Source: Malurus cyaneus samueli (Eukaryota > Chordata > Aves > Passeriformes > Maluridae). Taken from it: DNA of 64,000 nt. Below the pieces are notes generated by a model. It did no database searches and was not told the DNA's origin. It was given only the letters and a program-made list of their open reading frames with translations. The translations under genes and the position numbers were made by a program. The stretch is taken from positions 31,750,185 to 31,814,184 of the forward strand of contig CM019220.1 in the NCBI GenBank assembly GCA_009741485.1. Reading direction: 5' to 3'. How positions within the stretch are numbered: the first letter of the stretch is position 1; each line of letters opens with the position of its first letter. Below are positions 1 through 13,665 of this stretch, piece after piece.

Positions 1-1169
1 AACACAGAGGAAATTTTAGGAATATGGTGTTGATCTAGCTTGCTGGGGGGTTGGGTTTGGTTTTTTTGCTTTGTTTTCTTGATGATCTTAATAAAGCAAA
101 GAATGAAGAAACTCAAAGGAGATGACTGTTTAAGGAAACACTTTTAGGAACTTTCAAGAAAACAATCAGGTACTGATAATCACAAGGAAAGCCTAATGTC
201 AAGGTTTTAGATCAGATTTCCCATTTAAAACAGTAAAGTCTTTGCTTCTACTGGACAGCAAATGGAGCCCGAGTCCCCCAGATCTGTAGGATGATCTCTC
301 CCGTTCCTTCTGGCAGCTCTGAACCAGACAGTTGGACCCCACTACCTGCAAAAGCTGCACTGCCAAGACTATACCAGACCAGCTGCTGGCGTGAGTGAGG
401 AATAAACTGATGGCTTTGTATCAGAGAAAGACATGGAGAAAAGGAAGGTTGGTTCAAAAATCCAGGAAACACCTGGAAATCATCATTCTGCTTCTGCTTT
501 ATATTCTCACCACTTTGAGAGGCTACAGATCGTAGTCAGGACTGGCAGGACTCATTTCTAACAGTATGGATTTAAATTAAAATCAAAGAGGGAGGAAAAA
601 AACATCCCAAGTTCTGAAAAAAAAAAGACCAAGTTAAAATGGAGACTTTTTTTTTCTCTGCCGAAGTACTCAACTACTACTTGTTTTACAGCTGCTTACC
701 ATTCTGGCTAGAATAAGCCAATCTGCAAAGCAGTAATTCCTTTGTGGGCAAATTGTGGCCAAGATTCTGCTTCCTTACTCTCACTGCTGAGAATTACAGT
801 GAAGCTTTAGTTCAAGTAGAGTCAAATGCATAACAGCTCCTGATCTGCAAAGACTCTTCAGAAAAGGAAACCCTACAGAGAGTAAAAATATGCAATTTTC
901 AGCTGTTTTCATTCATTTTCTCAGTAAGAGAAAGAACAATGTCCCTGACTGCCCTGAACATTTGCAATAATTACCATACACTTTAAAAATTAAAAGTCAC
1001 CTGCTAGAGACAATTATGTACCAGACTCCTAACTAGGATACTACTGAAGCCCCAAATCTCTTACTTCCCAATCATTTCCCTTCTGTTATGTGTTAATTAC
1101 TGAGAATATTATTAATAGTGTCATTTCCACAGCCCACAAGCACGGGGCATAACATGCCAAGTCACATAC
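1..1169 (-). other. ANKRD44: Start of ANKRD44 intron 2 (partial)
   Basis: Read on the minus strand, this is intronic sequence directly after the exon 2 donor, which reads TTG then GTATGTGAC. It continues past the left edge of the window, so exon 3 is not visible. The sequence is AT-rich with a few T and A runs, for example near 60-75 and 640-655. I see no repeat family, RNA gene or convincing ORF. The open frames here stop within about 75 codons, apart from the one that runs through exon 2. Confidence 0.8.
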
Positions 1170-1253
1170 CAAGGCGTTAACATCCTCAGTTTTGTAGATC
1201 AGCATCCGTATCTCTTCTGGATCACCACTGAAAATCGCCTGGACCAGTGGCGG
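1170..1253 (-). CDS. ANKRD44: ANKRD44 coding exon 2 (ankyrin-repeat PP6 subunit)
   Basis: This 84-base exon encodes 28 residues beginning PPLVQAIFSGDPEEIRML and ending KTEDVNAL. This is the known N-terminal stretch of ANKRD44, leading into the first ankyrin repeats. The paralogue ANKRD28 reads NGDPDEVRALIF here and ANKRD52 reads SRDVEEVRSLL, so ANKRD44 fits best. On the minus strand the exon is preceded by a strong acceptor: a pyrimidine tract of about 20 bases ending TTTTTGCAG, with AG at 1255-1254. It is followed by the donor GTATGT from 1169 downward. Both ends are phase 0 in the conserved frame. In mammals the protein is a scaffold subunit (ARS-B) that partners with the protein phosphatase 6 catalytic and SAPS subunits, acting in cytoplasm and nucleus. 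Later exons lie beyond the left edge. The identification comes from remembered family sequence and could be confirmed by protein alignment. Confidence 0.93.
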
Positions 1254-4200
1254 CTGCAAAAAGAAAACAGAAGAAGCAGCATTACTTATTTTCTGTTTAA
1301 ACTGAGAGCATTTTACTCCTGTTAACATCTGCTCAAGCTGCCCACAGACACATGGTGTGACCTCATCAGTAAGAGCGATCAGTTTGCTTGAGGATAAACT
1401 GAAATCATGAGCATGTTTGTACCTATAATGAGCGTGTGTGTGCACAAACAGGGACCCCCATCAGAATGGTAACTTTTGTCAACAACACACAATTAGCCCA
1501 GATGTTCTCCCTGGCATGGAGGGGGAAAACTAATTACATTAGATAGTACTGCATGCTTGCTCTTGGCATAGATTAATGGTCATGCAATACACATTTAGAA
1601 ACAGAACATTATGTAGATAATGAATTTCTGGACAATTACTAAACAACTTGTATTTTTTTTTACTGAATAAATACGCAATGAGCGCAGTTAATTTTAGCCA
1701 CCCAAGAAGCAAAATAATTATCTCATTGTTTCAAGTCTGTTATTATGCTATTACGAATGGGAATGCAGAAATAAATAATCAGGCACACAGGAGAAACAAC
1801 GTGCCATGCTGGCTCCACACTGGCATCACCACCCAGCAGTGGGAGGGAGCTCTGTGTGCGACAACCTTTGCAGCAAATATCTCAGTTATTAACCAAGCTG
1901 GCAGCACACTGAACTCAAAGAAGAAAAACCTTGCTCGTGGATACTCAGAAAGAGAAGGGGATAATTGATGAAGACCCCTATGCCCTGAAGCATGGTTGAA
2001 ATAGGCCACGTTTTTCCAGCATCTCCTGAAGGCAGTTGTGTGCCCCCTCAGTCTCATTCCTGGCTGCCTCATGGTCCTACTGGCAAAAAAGTTTGTGGTG
2101 CCATGCAATCACCAGAATCTAAAACAATCATGCAAATAGAAGCACGCATGACTACTTAAGCACATAAAACCACAGCAGTTCTTGAGATTCTGCAGAATTT
2201 AACTCTCTTGTAAACAGGCTGGAAGAACAAAGAAAATGCCATTTCCTTCCTATCTTTTCACTGCAAAATTCATCATATTCAAATGTGGAAAATACATTTC
2301 TATGTTAATGGTGCCTATTTTAAGACATATTAATCCCTTATGTCCTTGAGAAACATTCATGCTGGAATTTCATTCTTGCCACTCCTACAAAAGTGAAAAG
2401 AACTAAAACAGCATCTTTGATCACAACTGTCTATGTCTTACATTTTGTAGTGGATGTTTTAAAAAAGAAAGGAAAAAAATTACATTTTAATTGAACCATT
2501 TAGCATGCTTCCTTTCCAGCCCATATCAAATGGCCAGAGAATATTCCCCACCAGAGAATGCAAACACAGATCTCAATTTTAGAAGAGAAGGGAACAGACT
2601 AATAGCTATGAAGAATCAGTGAATGTTTATCAAGTTACGATGCTCACACCAAAACATTTGCATTTCATGCACATTTATCATAATATTTAAATGAAAAAAA
2701 TTAACAGGAAAGCAGAGAACTCCCCAATTTCAAGCTCAATGGTAACACAACCCAGTAGCCAAGAAGCAAACACCCCAGCAGCTTAGATTATTCCCTGAAC
2801 CCATTTGCAGGTATGCCCAGCACCCAACAAAAAGTACCAGCCAGGCTCTGGTGACATTTAAGCTGAGACCTCAGACAGATGTAAGGGAAAAAGAGAAAAA
2901 AAAACCTCAAAATTCAAAGCTAATAGATTAAAATAAATTTTTTAAAAATTCAAATGCTGTTAACAGACAATGTTTTTCTTTTTAAAAAGGAGGCAGTACT
3001 GTCTATCATTACATTAAAGAAAAAAAAAGGTCTACAATAAGACACTTTGACCCTTCTCTATGCCAGAAGTCTGAATCAGACACTTAGTTTTACAGGAAAT
3101 GTTTGACCTTTCTAATTAGCATCAGCCACTTAACACAGAAAGCAGATTGAGAATAACATTGTGTTCTTTAGGCCTGTAACATACAGACGATCATCATCTC
3201 AATTTTTGTTCAACATACCATGGTCACATCTACCTGCAGTTCCTTAAATCAAACCCCAGTGTTTTTCATGCCTTTGAAGCAGGTTATAACTCCCACCACT
3301 GATACACCTAACCTTTGCTGACAGGAGAACGTTGCCATATACTCATTTCAAAGGCCTTATCCTTCAGACCATTTAATTAAATTAACTAAATCTAAAAAAG
3401 ATCTAATTTTTATAAATTAATTTTAATATTTCTCTGCTAATGGTAGCAGCAGAAGACAGAGATAATGGAGAATGATCAGAGCCTGCAAATTGGAAAGAAA
3501 AGACAAAACTGATACAGGTTAATAACCATCTTGAGTCACTGCTGTGCAGCCTGCTCCAGCTGGCCATTTTTCACTGTGTCATTATTTTACTTTATTTTCA
3601 CAGGTATCAGTTTTGAAATGAGAAACGTATTATTGAGGCAATTTTACTACCTATTAACACCTGTTTCTGTGCAAGATGTGCAGTCATGCATGATGACCTG
3701 TTCAGGAAATACATGTCAGAACTATGTTGCAGTGCTGTTGTTGCTGCAGTTTGAGGTCAGAGCTGAGAATGTGCATCTGCATCTACCAGCACAATGGAAA
3801 AAGTGTTGCTGCATTCAGCAGCTGACAGTGATGGAACGGGGCTGGTGCAGTTACGCACACATTGGTGATGGATGCCCAGTGACCTGAACTGATTACTGTT
3901 TTGATCTTCAGTGATAATCATATTCATGCATCAATGACTTCAAAGAACTTCTTTTTTATTTTAGTTCCTGAAGGGTAGAAAATGATCCTTCCTAATTATC
4001 AAAGGATAATAAATTTTTGGAAATAATTTCTAAAACTTGTGACATCATTAGTGGGTTATTTCATTAACAGAAATACTTTGCTTTAAAATTCTTAAAATTC
4101 AGAAGTTGCTAAACTCTCATAATGAAGAGAAAGAGAAAAAGCACAAGCACAGAACAGAGCAATTAGGTATAACTATATTTAGAATAAAGTAATGGTGCAA

Positions 4201-7200
4201 GGCTTTGGAATTATGAACAACTGTTTCATCAGCTCAGCTCTCTATAGCTTCCAAATTCCTAAAGACAATTTCATTTGGGAGTGTTCACATTTTTTCCTGA
4301 AAATAAACTCCAGCAGCTAACAAAAACCTTTCCATTTACTTTTTCTGCAGAGTTGCTATGATAAGTATGGAATTTATCAACAAGTTTTATAAGAGGGTTT
4401 ATTACTTTGTGCTGTAACAAGCATTTTAGTAAAATTGTGTCTGCAGACACCTTCCAGTGTTGCAACATTTTGATGTCTTTACAGAACGCTGGACTGCAAT
4501 CCACCAGGTAAAATTAACTTGTTGAATTGAAGACACAATAATTATTTCAGCAGCAGAGCTTAAACCCACACGGAAGAATGTCCTGTGGCTCAGCTCAATC
4601 CCACAGAGCCAACAAGCCATTCCAAAAGAAAAAGCCTGACATTGGGAAATTCACCTCCATAGATCTGACTGTTACCAAGGGGCATTGGCAAGTCTCTGAC
4701 TCCAGATGAGATGAAGTATTTAAGTGGACTGTGTAAAGTATCATTTTAACTACTGTGTCTAAAGCAGGTGCTGAACCCCCTAGCAAACCATTTAGAATTT
4801 TTGTTGACTAATGAGTAACTGTGACATACATTAAATATTTTGCTTTGATTTCAGCTATCCTGACTCACTAACGAGGACTTACTTAAGCCAGATTTTTATT
4901 TAACAGGAGGTGAAGGCAGATAGGGAAAGGATCATCAAATCCCATGCCTATCTAACATAATATACTACCATTTGTTCCCGTGAGTAAAAAGAAGTTATAT
5001 ATTGATCCTTTATTAGTTCTAATTGCATTACATTAAGTTCCTGGACTAAACACTTGGATATGTCCATGTATTCAAGTAACTAACAAGGCAATGTAGCAAG
5101 ACACACAATCATTTCAAAGTGGTATTGATTCTCACAGTGTTTTGCCAAACACCTCTTTTTTTTTCTGAAGGTACTCCCACTAATCAAGATTACAAGGTTG
5201 TCAGCAATGTCACATCACATACATCTATTTCCTTCCTTTGGTCAAAGCAAAAACACTACTCCTCTGCCCAGTTTTAGTCTGGGACTTTCTCTGAGCATAC
5301 AGCACATGACCATCTGAAATGATGTTTGAACTTGTAAGTCGGTATCAGTGAACAGCCATTAACTGGATTTCTCTTAATTCTTACAGTGCATTTCCCTGAT
5401 GCTTAGTATTTATCCAGTCCCATGTACAGAAATTACTCAATACTAAAAATTTTTAACAGGCCTTGTAGTCTATTTCCCTCGAATCAGGATTTAGCCTTTT
5501 ACTGTGTTTTAGGAATGCATTGCTGGGTAAATACAAAAAGAAGTTTGCTCTTAATTTGTTAATTCAAAGGGTGCATTCCTGTTGTAAGAATTTCTATATA
5601 CTGACTTCTGACAGCAATGTACTTTCACAGAGCTGGTCTTTGGGGAAGAATGCCCTTGGATGACTGCTAAGAGGTATTCCACAACAATTATAGATTTTTA
5701 CTGAGCATCTCTTAAGGAATGCTTGTCCAAGCTACTAAAAGGCCAGTGGAGAGAATCAAATCTGTAAATAGGGTGTACTGGTTCCCTGGAAGCACTATGA
5801 CAAACTAACAGCATTGTTAAGTGAGCAAATTTATACCGAGCAGATCAACATTTATACCAAGCAGATCAATAAATACTCTGCTGGCTGCAACATTTCAAAC
5901 ATGCCAGAGAAAAAGAATTTTCAATTCATTTAATTCTATCTTATTATGTCCTTCCATTTATTGCAGACTGGCCCAGTGATTTAAGGATTGCACATCAATC
6001 CTCTGCAGCAAGGACAGCATGCATGCCTACACATTGCTATTTATTTCAATTTGTTCCACTGTGTTTCAGCGCTCAAGGACCAACAAACTTGTATGACACA
6101 CAGTGGTATTAAAAAAAAATCAAGTCAACGCTCCCAAAACTAAAAAAAAAAAAAAAAACCCTCTGTATGACAATGGCACTTCCAAGCTGAGAAATCTTCA
6201 TGCTGTTTTTAGGCCAGAATTTAAAGGGTACGACTGTGCTGTGACACTTTCCCTGGACCAATGGCTTTCTAATCTGCTGCCATGCTGTGCTCTAATTTGC
6301 TTAGAGGGATGCAATGGGCATTTAAGTTTTATTGCAAGAAGTCTTGGTTTTTCCTGTAATAGCCCTCATTTCTATCCATATCATTTAGAACAGCTTCTCC
6401 AAAGCCTCAGGCTGTGTTCGTCCTTCAGACCATAAAAAGGATTTCACATCGATGGCACCAGGCACACAGGAGCAGTGGAGAATTGATCACTGCTTCATTT
6501 GCTGTTATGCCCTCCTGAGACTAGGTAAAAAATATTTATAACTCTCACCAGACCATATGTCTAGCTTCAATAGCAACTTTGTACATTTTTAAAGAAAGAG
6601 GACACGGTGGGGGATGTCTGCATTTGCCTGGACAACACAAGCCCACAGCTGAAAGCCTATCCCTCCCATGCTTTCATTCAAATACTGAATGGCAACTTCA
6701 TCAAAACACAATAAAACCAAATGGAAATAGTGACCAAATGGAAAATACCACAGTGCACACCTGTGGCTCCCAGCATGGTCTGACCTTAAGGGACATGCAC
6801 TGAATGACACCCAGGGCATGAGGAGAGGATGTCTGCAAAGCCAATCAGTGCGGTACAAACAATGCTCAGTGTGCTCGGTGCTTTTTCCCCTCTCCAAAGT
6901 CAAATGCTCAGGAAGGCAAAAGTGGTTCCTAAGTAATTGTTCACAAATGTCTGAATAATTAATGCAATGCTAACATGGTCCATATGCAGTTCCCACTTAG
7001 GCGTGCACTCAGCCTTTCCCACAGTGGCTTCCCAAATGAAGACTTGAACATTTACAGAAATATTTGGTGCTGAATTAGTTGGAGTACAGTGATTCTAACA
7101 TGATCATCAGATATTGCCACTGCTGGTAATATTATGAAAACCTTTAATTGCTGGTGTACATTGCTAACTCCAAGACAAACAGCTACAGAAACAGAGCTGT

Positions 7201-10200
7201 TCTGACCTCACTGTGTTAAGACAGCCAGGCACCTTGTGCAAACTGCAAAGCCTCGGGGCACCAGGGCCGGGGGGAGAACCTTCATCCCTCCAGCTGAATT
7301 CACCTGGGTGCCTGGTATCCAGTACTGATCAGCTTCAGAGACTGGAATTACAGCCTACCAAAACACCCTTCTGCTTCTTCTGCATGGGAAAAATCACATC
7401 ATCAGCTTTAGGTGAACAAGCCTATTTTCCAAAACTCCAAGTTCCCTAATGAAGTACAGCAACTGTAATGAAGGAGGAAGGGAAAAGCATGATCACTGAA
7501 AAAGGGCTGAATTAGGAGCAGTAGAGGTGTCTGAAACAAGACTGTCTGATGACAGGGTGACAAGCATCTTCCACTAAGGATCTTGTTTTGAACACTGCTT
7601 ACACTAGGTTTGGAAAAGAACAACCTGAACTGCTTAGAGCATGGTTCAACCCTGAAAAGGGAGCAGGGCTGTCACAACACATCCTACATCACCTGCTTTA
7701 AAATGATTTACCCTCCACTACAGCTAAGCCTTTGCAAAAACAAACCAGGCTTGGGATTGGAAACTCAGTGCTGAGCTCCCACAGGCTTCTGGCTCTCTGC
7801 TCCCACTCAGCAAGGCCCTGATGGCTTTTGCTTACACCCACCCACAAAACTCCCTTTCTCCGGTCAGAGAAGACAATGGATAAGGTTCTATAATTAAACA
7901 TCATCACAAATCATCATTTAGTAAGTGATGTGCAAACCAGACTATATTTCACTACATTTCTCCAGCAGCACACACCTTGTGAGGTAAATTTAAGCCAGCT
8001 AGACTCCTGCCTCTCCACCAGACACTGCACAGACGTCTCCTGTGTTCAGCCCTTTCCCCTCTCCTACTTGTCTTGTCCCAGAGATTTAAACTTTGCACCC
8101 TCTCTCTCTCTGCTGTCCCATTTCCAAGCTGCTGGAGCAGGGGAGCTGTAGTTCTTGGATGATGCACACTTGAACACTTTTAATTGTAAATACACACTAT
8201 CAAATAAACACTTGTATTTGGAGCAAGTGAGAAAGAAAGAAAACAACATATTGAGACAGCTGAAACTTTAACACAACAATTATTTAGTCAAGCTTTCATG
8301 ATACTTAAAAAGGAAAACAGTCAGGATTGCCCTGCTTGTGCAATGCTGGACCTAGCCCGGTATTTCTGTTCGCACAATTTGTGATATGCCATTCTAGACA
8401 GTGCAAAACAAGCCTCGGGCAGATCTATTTCTGGCTGTTAGCTTGGCTCCGGATTTTGGCTGCCTCCCATTTTTCATTAGGAAGCCTATCAACTACCCCA
8501 AGAATTGCTTATGTTTCCAGGTGAAGTGAAGGTTACATCCTGTCGTTCCTGGAATCCTGACATTCCTCTACACACTGAAAATGCTTCGAGTTGCCTATGT
8601 TTCATTGAACTTCTCAGTTAAAGGCACCAAAATAACTCCTGGCCCATTAAATTTAGATCACTTCTAAAAAGGAAAAGAGCTAAGAATGTTTAATTCAGCT
8701 TGCCCAGTGTCCTTTCCTTCATTCTCATTACTGGAGGCTGTCCACTGATCTTTATTTAAGTGCTAGGGTTTGGTTTTAGTCTTGGCATTTGGGATTGGCA
8801 GTTGGTGGGTTTTTTTTTAAATGCCTCCAGATCAGATCAGAAAATTAGTTAATAAATACTGTCCTGAAGTTACATTAATCAAGCGGAGACAAAGAGTCAG
8901 CAGGATGCAGACTAGTTAAAATAAGAAAGCTTTTTTAAAGGAGACAAAAATAAACATAGTAGCATAACATTTGTTATATTCACCAGCATTTGTTACCCAT
9001 TTTAGCAGAAAAAAGTCTGTCACAGACAGCATAATAAGATTTGCTGGAATACTTACAAAAATTGGGGATAATCAATCTAGTAGTACCCTGAATTTTTCCT
9101 GTCCTCCTAAATTTGTTTGTTCAAAGTTTCTTGGGGTTGTATCTTGATACAAACTGTGTGTTGTATAATATGTCACAATGGACATACCAGTGACACCATT
9201 AAATAACAGTCATGGGATTGTAATGGCAGTACCAAAAAAAATCCAATTCCTTTTATACATTCTCAGCAGCGTGTGCTGTACAACTTATCCACTTGAGTAC
9301 TTCTTGTCATATCTATATTTTGTTTCCCAGAGCTTTTGTCTTTTTTTTTCCCTCCCCCATAATACATCAATCATTAGTCAGAAGCAGGGAAGAAGTCCTA
9401 GCACCAAGGCAGTGTTTCTGAACAAGAGCATAGCAGAGAGTAAAATCTCTGGGGGCATAAATTCCAGCTGGTGTAAATCTCCCAAATGAGAGACCCGTGC
9501 TGTGTTACACCACCTGCTTTCCCAAGGGCCCTGCACATTGTCCCCAACAGAAGCACAGCTGAGAGGTGGCCAAGGCAGTGTGAGGTTATGAACCTCAAGA
9601 GAGAGGAAACCGCCTGCAGCAGAACAGAGCAACAGCAACCCCAGTGACACATCTGCTCCTCGCTACAGATCTCAGAATAAAGCAGTTAGGAGAGAAACTC
9701 GCTTGAAAAACATCAGCCCTGCCAAAAGCTTCATTTCCTGCTCAGTTGTCTTCAAACAAATTTCAAACTTTTTTTTTTTTAACCAATTTCTTAGGTGTTA
9801 AATTCCACAACAGAGCAAAAAAAAAAGACAATTAAAACTAAATTTTGTGTGCAGGGGGCAATACTCTGAAGGCTAAGGGGTCCATGAAGCTGGTCAACTT
9901 AACCTGTGACATCTCCATTCAGTGGCCCCACATCCTCTGGAGACCACTGATTTCCTGCCCTCACCCAACTCCACCAGCAGCAATGGCAACCAAGCAGAAA
10001 AAGAAAAAAAAGAAACGGAAATGCTGCAACTTTATCTTTCTTCAGTTTATCACTTATGAAACCATGATTTACCCCTCTTCCTTGCCAAGGCAAGCGTGTG
10101 CAAGGGCTGCTACACACACTGCAGCTGGCTTAAAAAAGCTTTTCACAGCCCTCCTTCAGAGACCTGCCTTTCATCTGGCAGCCTGGACACTCAAAAGGAC

Positions 10201-12609
10201 AGTAACAGTCCACTCCATCAGTAATTAAGTGCTCTAAATGATACATGCAGCATGCATTGATACTCTTCACACACTAATAAAAACCCTTTTATTCCTAGAA
10301 AATTAGTCCTGGTTTAGAGAACTCTAAAGTGGCATCTGATCCAGTAACATCTTACTTGGTAAGATCAGGATTTCTGCTGGTGAACAGGGTCTGGTTTACA
10401 TTACTGTACACACAGAGAGTGGCATCATAAATGTGCAGATACTTCGGAACTACAAGAGACTACATAAGAACATTGGAGGAAAAGATCAGAATTTATGACC
10501 ACCTTGACAAATTATGCAAACAACTAAGCTAAAGGAAGAGTAGGACACAGCTCAGTATGGAGGAGAACACAGCATGCATGTTAGCAAGAAATCCAGGGGC
10601 GTTACACAGCAATTCTGTGTAAGAAAGAATGTAGGACTGCAGTTTATTAACTGAATGTAACTGAACAATGGTCTGAAAGAGGAAGAGACTTAAAATAGGA
10701 TTATGACTTGCAAAACACACAGTAGTGCTTGCACACTGCTCAGTATTGCTTAGGCTGTGACTGGAGCGAGACATTTAGTTTAGGGCACCACTTGACTTGA
10801 AGACCAAAAGAGGGCTATAAAATGTAATTTACAGGGAAAATCTAAACAGATCAGAGCTGGTCAGCATACACAGAAGACAATTTAAAAGAAAAATGAGAAC
10901 TATTTGTGCTACATAAAAGGTTGTTACTAAAAGAAATCATCTGTTCTCCACATCCAAGACATCCAGCCCTTGAATGGCTGCACACAAGGAGGATGCTTTT
11001 CTGCTCCATTAAGGGCAACACAGACCAGGACACTGGTTACCAATTCGGCAGAGTAACAAACTGTGAACTACAGAAGACTGTATTTCAAAAATAGATCTAG
11101 TCAAATAATCACTGAAAGTCAAAAGTATTCTTTTCTGCAGGTTTCAGTAGGCAAAGGATTGAACATACAAAAGCAAAGGAGACCAAACAAAAGTCACACC
11201 ACACTTACATGAAGGTTCTTGCAAAACGGATAAGCTACTACAGAAATCAATAAAAATATATGTATTTCCAAAAGTTCAAGAGGAGTCTAGTGCTTTTGGG
11301 GAGAAGCACACTAACACATGGCAGGACTCCAGCAGAATTCCAGATCCCATCTCATTCACACGTTGGAAGGTAATTACAACTGTTTTTTGTTTTTTTTTTC
11401 ACATGAGCTCACACAGCGGTTCTGTTAAGGACAGATACAATTTATGGTATAATCTCACATGTTCCTGAACCATCTTCCTCTTAGCAGTGACCTGCACCCA
11501 TTGAAGGTCCTGTTGTCATGGGTATCTAAGCCAAGCCTCAAACAATAGCAAAACTCCAGGGTCATGAAAACAACGTAAAAGGAGGGACAAGACCCTTTAA
11601 GGACTTGAGCAAAACCTGAAACAACTAATTTGCTCGATCTTACCATTATATTACAGGTGGATCTTGCTCAGGTTCCTCTTGTGTTGCTTCACCCCTGCCT
11701 GTCTCCTACACACTACAATGCAGCTCATTCAATTGTCACCCTCACAGCCACCCTCCTGCCAGCTCCAGAAAACCTCAGAAAATCTCCCAACTCATCTCCT
11801 CTTACATGACCAGTGTCAAATATACTTTAAAAGACATTAAAGACTAATGGACTAATGTTGATGTTTGCCGATTTCTCTTAAAGCTCATGGAGAGCTCTTG
11901 AAGAGCACCAGTCAGTTATTACTGTTTTTGTAAAATACCAACATCCTTTGTAGATTTTAGTCACTGATATTTGCTTTTTGCATAGTTGGCATAAAATTCA
12001 GATTAAAAAAGTTTAACTATTGAGGCTGATGACAGGGTTACTTCCATTAATAGTAGAGTAACCATGTGTGAACATGAAGATCAGTTCATAACACCACTTC
12101 ATCTCTTTCTTTACATTAGGCATGCTACAGCTGGCATGGAGCTCTGCTCAACAATGTTTTACCTATACTTTGAATCTGGAAAGATTAGCAAAGTTAGCTT
12201 GATTCAATATATCCTGATAATATCCTTGTTCTCAACCTCAACAAAGTTATTGAAGCTGACAGCAGAGAAAAAAAAAATAATCAAGCTTTGCTGATGAGTG
12301 CAATGCCAGACAGACAGGCCAAAGAAATTAAATGGAAATTTTAAAAGGTTTCAAATTTGTCTTCACTTCAGAAAACAATTCAGTATCTTCAAAGCATGAT
12401 GCACCTGACTGTGACAAATCCAGCAGTGTCAAAATTACTTTGTACAGACACAAATTAAACAGAAAAATGAGCTGGAAAGTTATAATGAGGTATTATACTT
12501 TCTTCCAACAAGTTATGAAGAGCTTTGTCTGGATACCCTATGAAAAGCCTGCAAGATAGCTCTGAGACTACTTTCACAGCTCTGAGACTCAGCGTGAGCC
12601 TTCCCTTCA
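1254..12609. other. Intronic stretch without genes
   Basis: This is AT-rich unique intron. It holds a 17-base poly(A) run at 6142-6158, a T12 run at about 9769-9780, a short TC run near 8100-8112 and the 21-base tandem duplication listed separately. Open frames reach at most about 127 codons (9845-10228, plus), with lysine runs from A-tracts, and match no protein I know. I see no transposon family, tRNA or small RNA. Confidence 0.7.
5829..5870. repeat. Tandem duplication, 21-bp unit, 2 copies
   Basis: Two adjacent 21-base copies starting ATTTATACC lie at 5829-5849 and 5850-5870. They differ at two positions: GAG versus AAG in the middle and the last base. This looks like a recent local slippage or duplication event. 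No function is suggested. Confidence 0.9.
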
Positions 12610-12659
12610 TCAATCCCATGCATCAGGTGAGAAAATGCACTCAATCCCATGCATCAGGT
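12610..12659. repeat. Perfect 19-bp direct repeat, 31-bp period
   Basis: TCAATCCCATGCATCAGGT occurs at 12610-12628 and again at 12641-12659. This looks like a partial duplication with a 31-base period. Each copy ends CAGGT. The first continues as CAGGTGAGA, which matches a splice donor on the plus strand, but no exon is recognised upstream, so it is probably a chance donor-like site. Confidence 0.85.
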
Positions 12660-13651
12660 ACACCTCCATGGCTGAGAAAAGCTAACCCTGCACGGGAAGC
12701 ACCAGCCAGAAGGGTAAGCATGTGCATTCTCGTCAGCTGAGGAATTAGGAGACAAATCTTCCTCATTCCATTTCTTCTCAAGCGGCTTCCAGCCATGGTC
12801 ACAATCTCTTGCCAAAACCCTTCAGCACTGAGAAGGAAGGCAAGACAAGGGCTGAGCATCCCAGCTCCCAGCACTAACTGATTTGTACATGCAGCTGTCT
12901 CTCCATGCTTACTCCCCGTTCCTGTCATACAAATCGAGCAGTGAGGCTGGCAGTCAGACACAGCCCAGTTATGTTAGAGACCCTTTCTCTGTCCATGTCA
13001 TATTGATACATTGATCTCCCCTGGTCTGGGATAACCACTGCCCAAATAGGGCTTCCTTTTCAGGAGAAAAAAAGCTCAGCCTGTGGGGTGCTCAGCCACA
13101 GAGGGTCCTGGCAAAGCCAAGGCAAGCCCCTGCCATTCCTGAGCAGTCTCAATGGAGCCTGTTCACAACAGAGAAGGGCAAAGGATCATCCAGTGAGCAA
13201 AAGAGAACACAAGAAAGAGGGCAGCCCGCTCTAGATGGCCTTCTGCAAAACAAATTGTTCAAGAAAGCCAGAGAGAAGAAAAAAATGACATTTTTACAAA
13301 TGCCTTTTTAAGCCCAAACCATAGCTGCCATCTGTAATCCAAAGCCCATTTTTAATTTTGCTAGAGAGGCCATAGCTTATTAAGGCTGAAAGTTAATTAG
13401 ACTTGTATAGCTTAACACTTCAGCCTCTCATTTATTTTTTGTGAACTACTCAACTTCAATAGTGAAAAGCTTACTATCCTGTGTTGTTGTCATGCACTAA
13501 GAGTCTGATACCAAAAGAAATGCTTGCAAAAAGGAAGACCTTGAAGTTTGCTAAAAAATAATTAGCTGGGGCTTTTTTAAGCAGTTTTTTTTTTTATATT
13601 AAGAACAAGAAATCTCTATTTTGAGTCCCTGAACACAGCCCCTCAGTACTT

Positions 13652-13665
13652 CATGAATATTCATG
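13652..13665. promoter_or_regulatory. Palindrome with MORE-type POU dimer site
   Basis: CATGAATATTCATG is a perfect 14-base palindrome. Its core ATGAATATTCAT (13653-13664) fits the MORE pattern bound by POU-factor homodimers such as Oct-1 and Oct-4: two half sites ATG(A/C)AT and AT(T/G)CAT with no spacer. Binding is not shown. It lies in TAAT-rich intron sequence. Confidence 0.4.
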
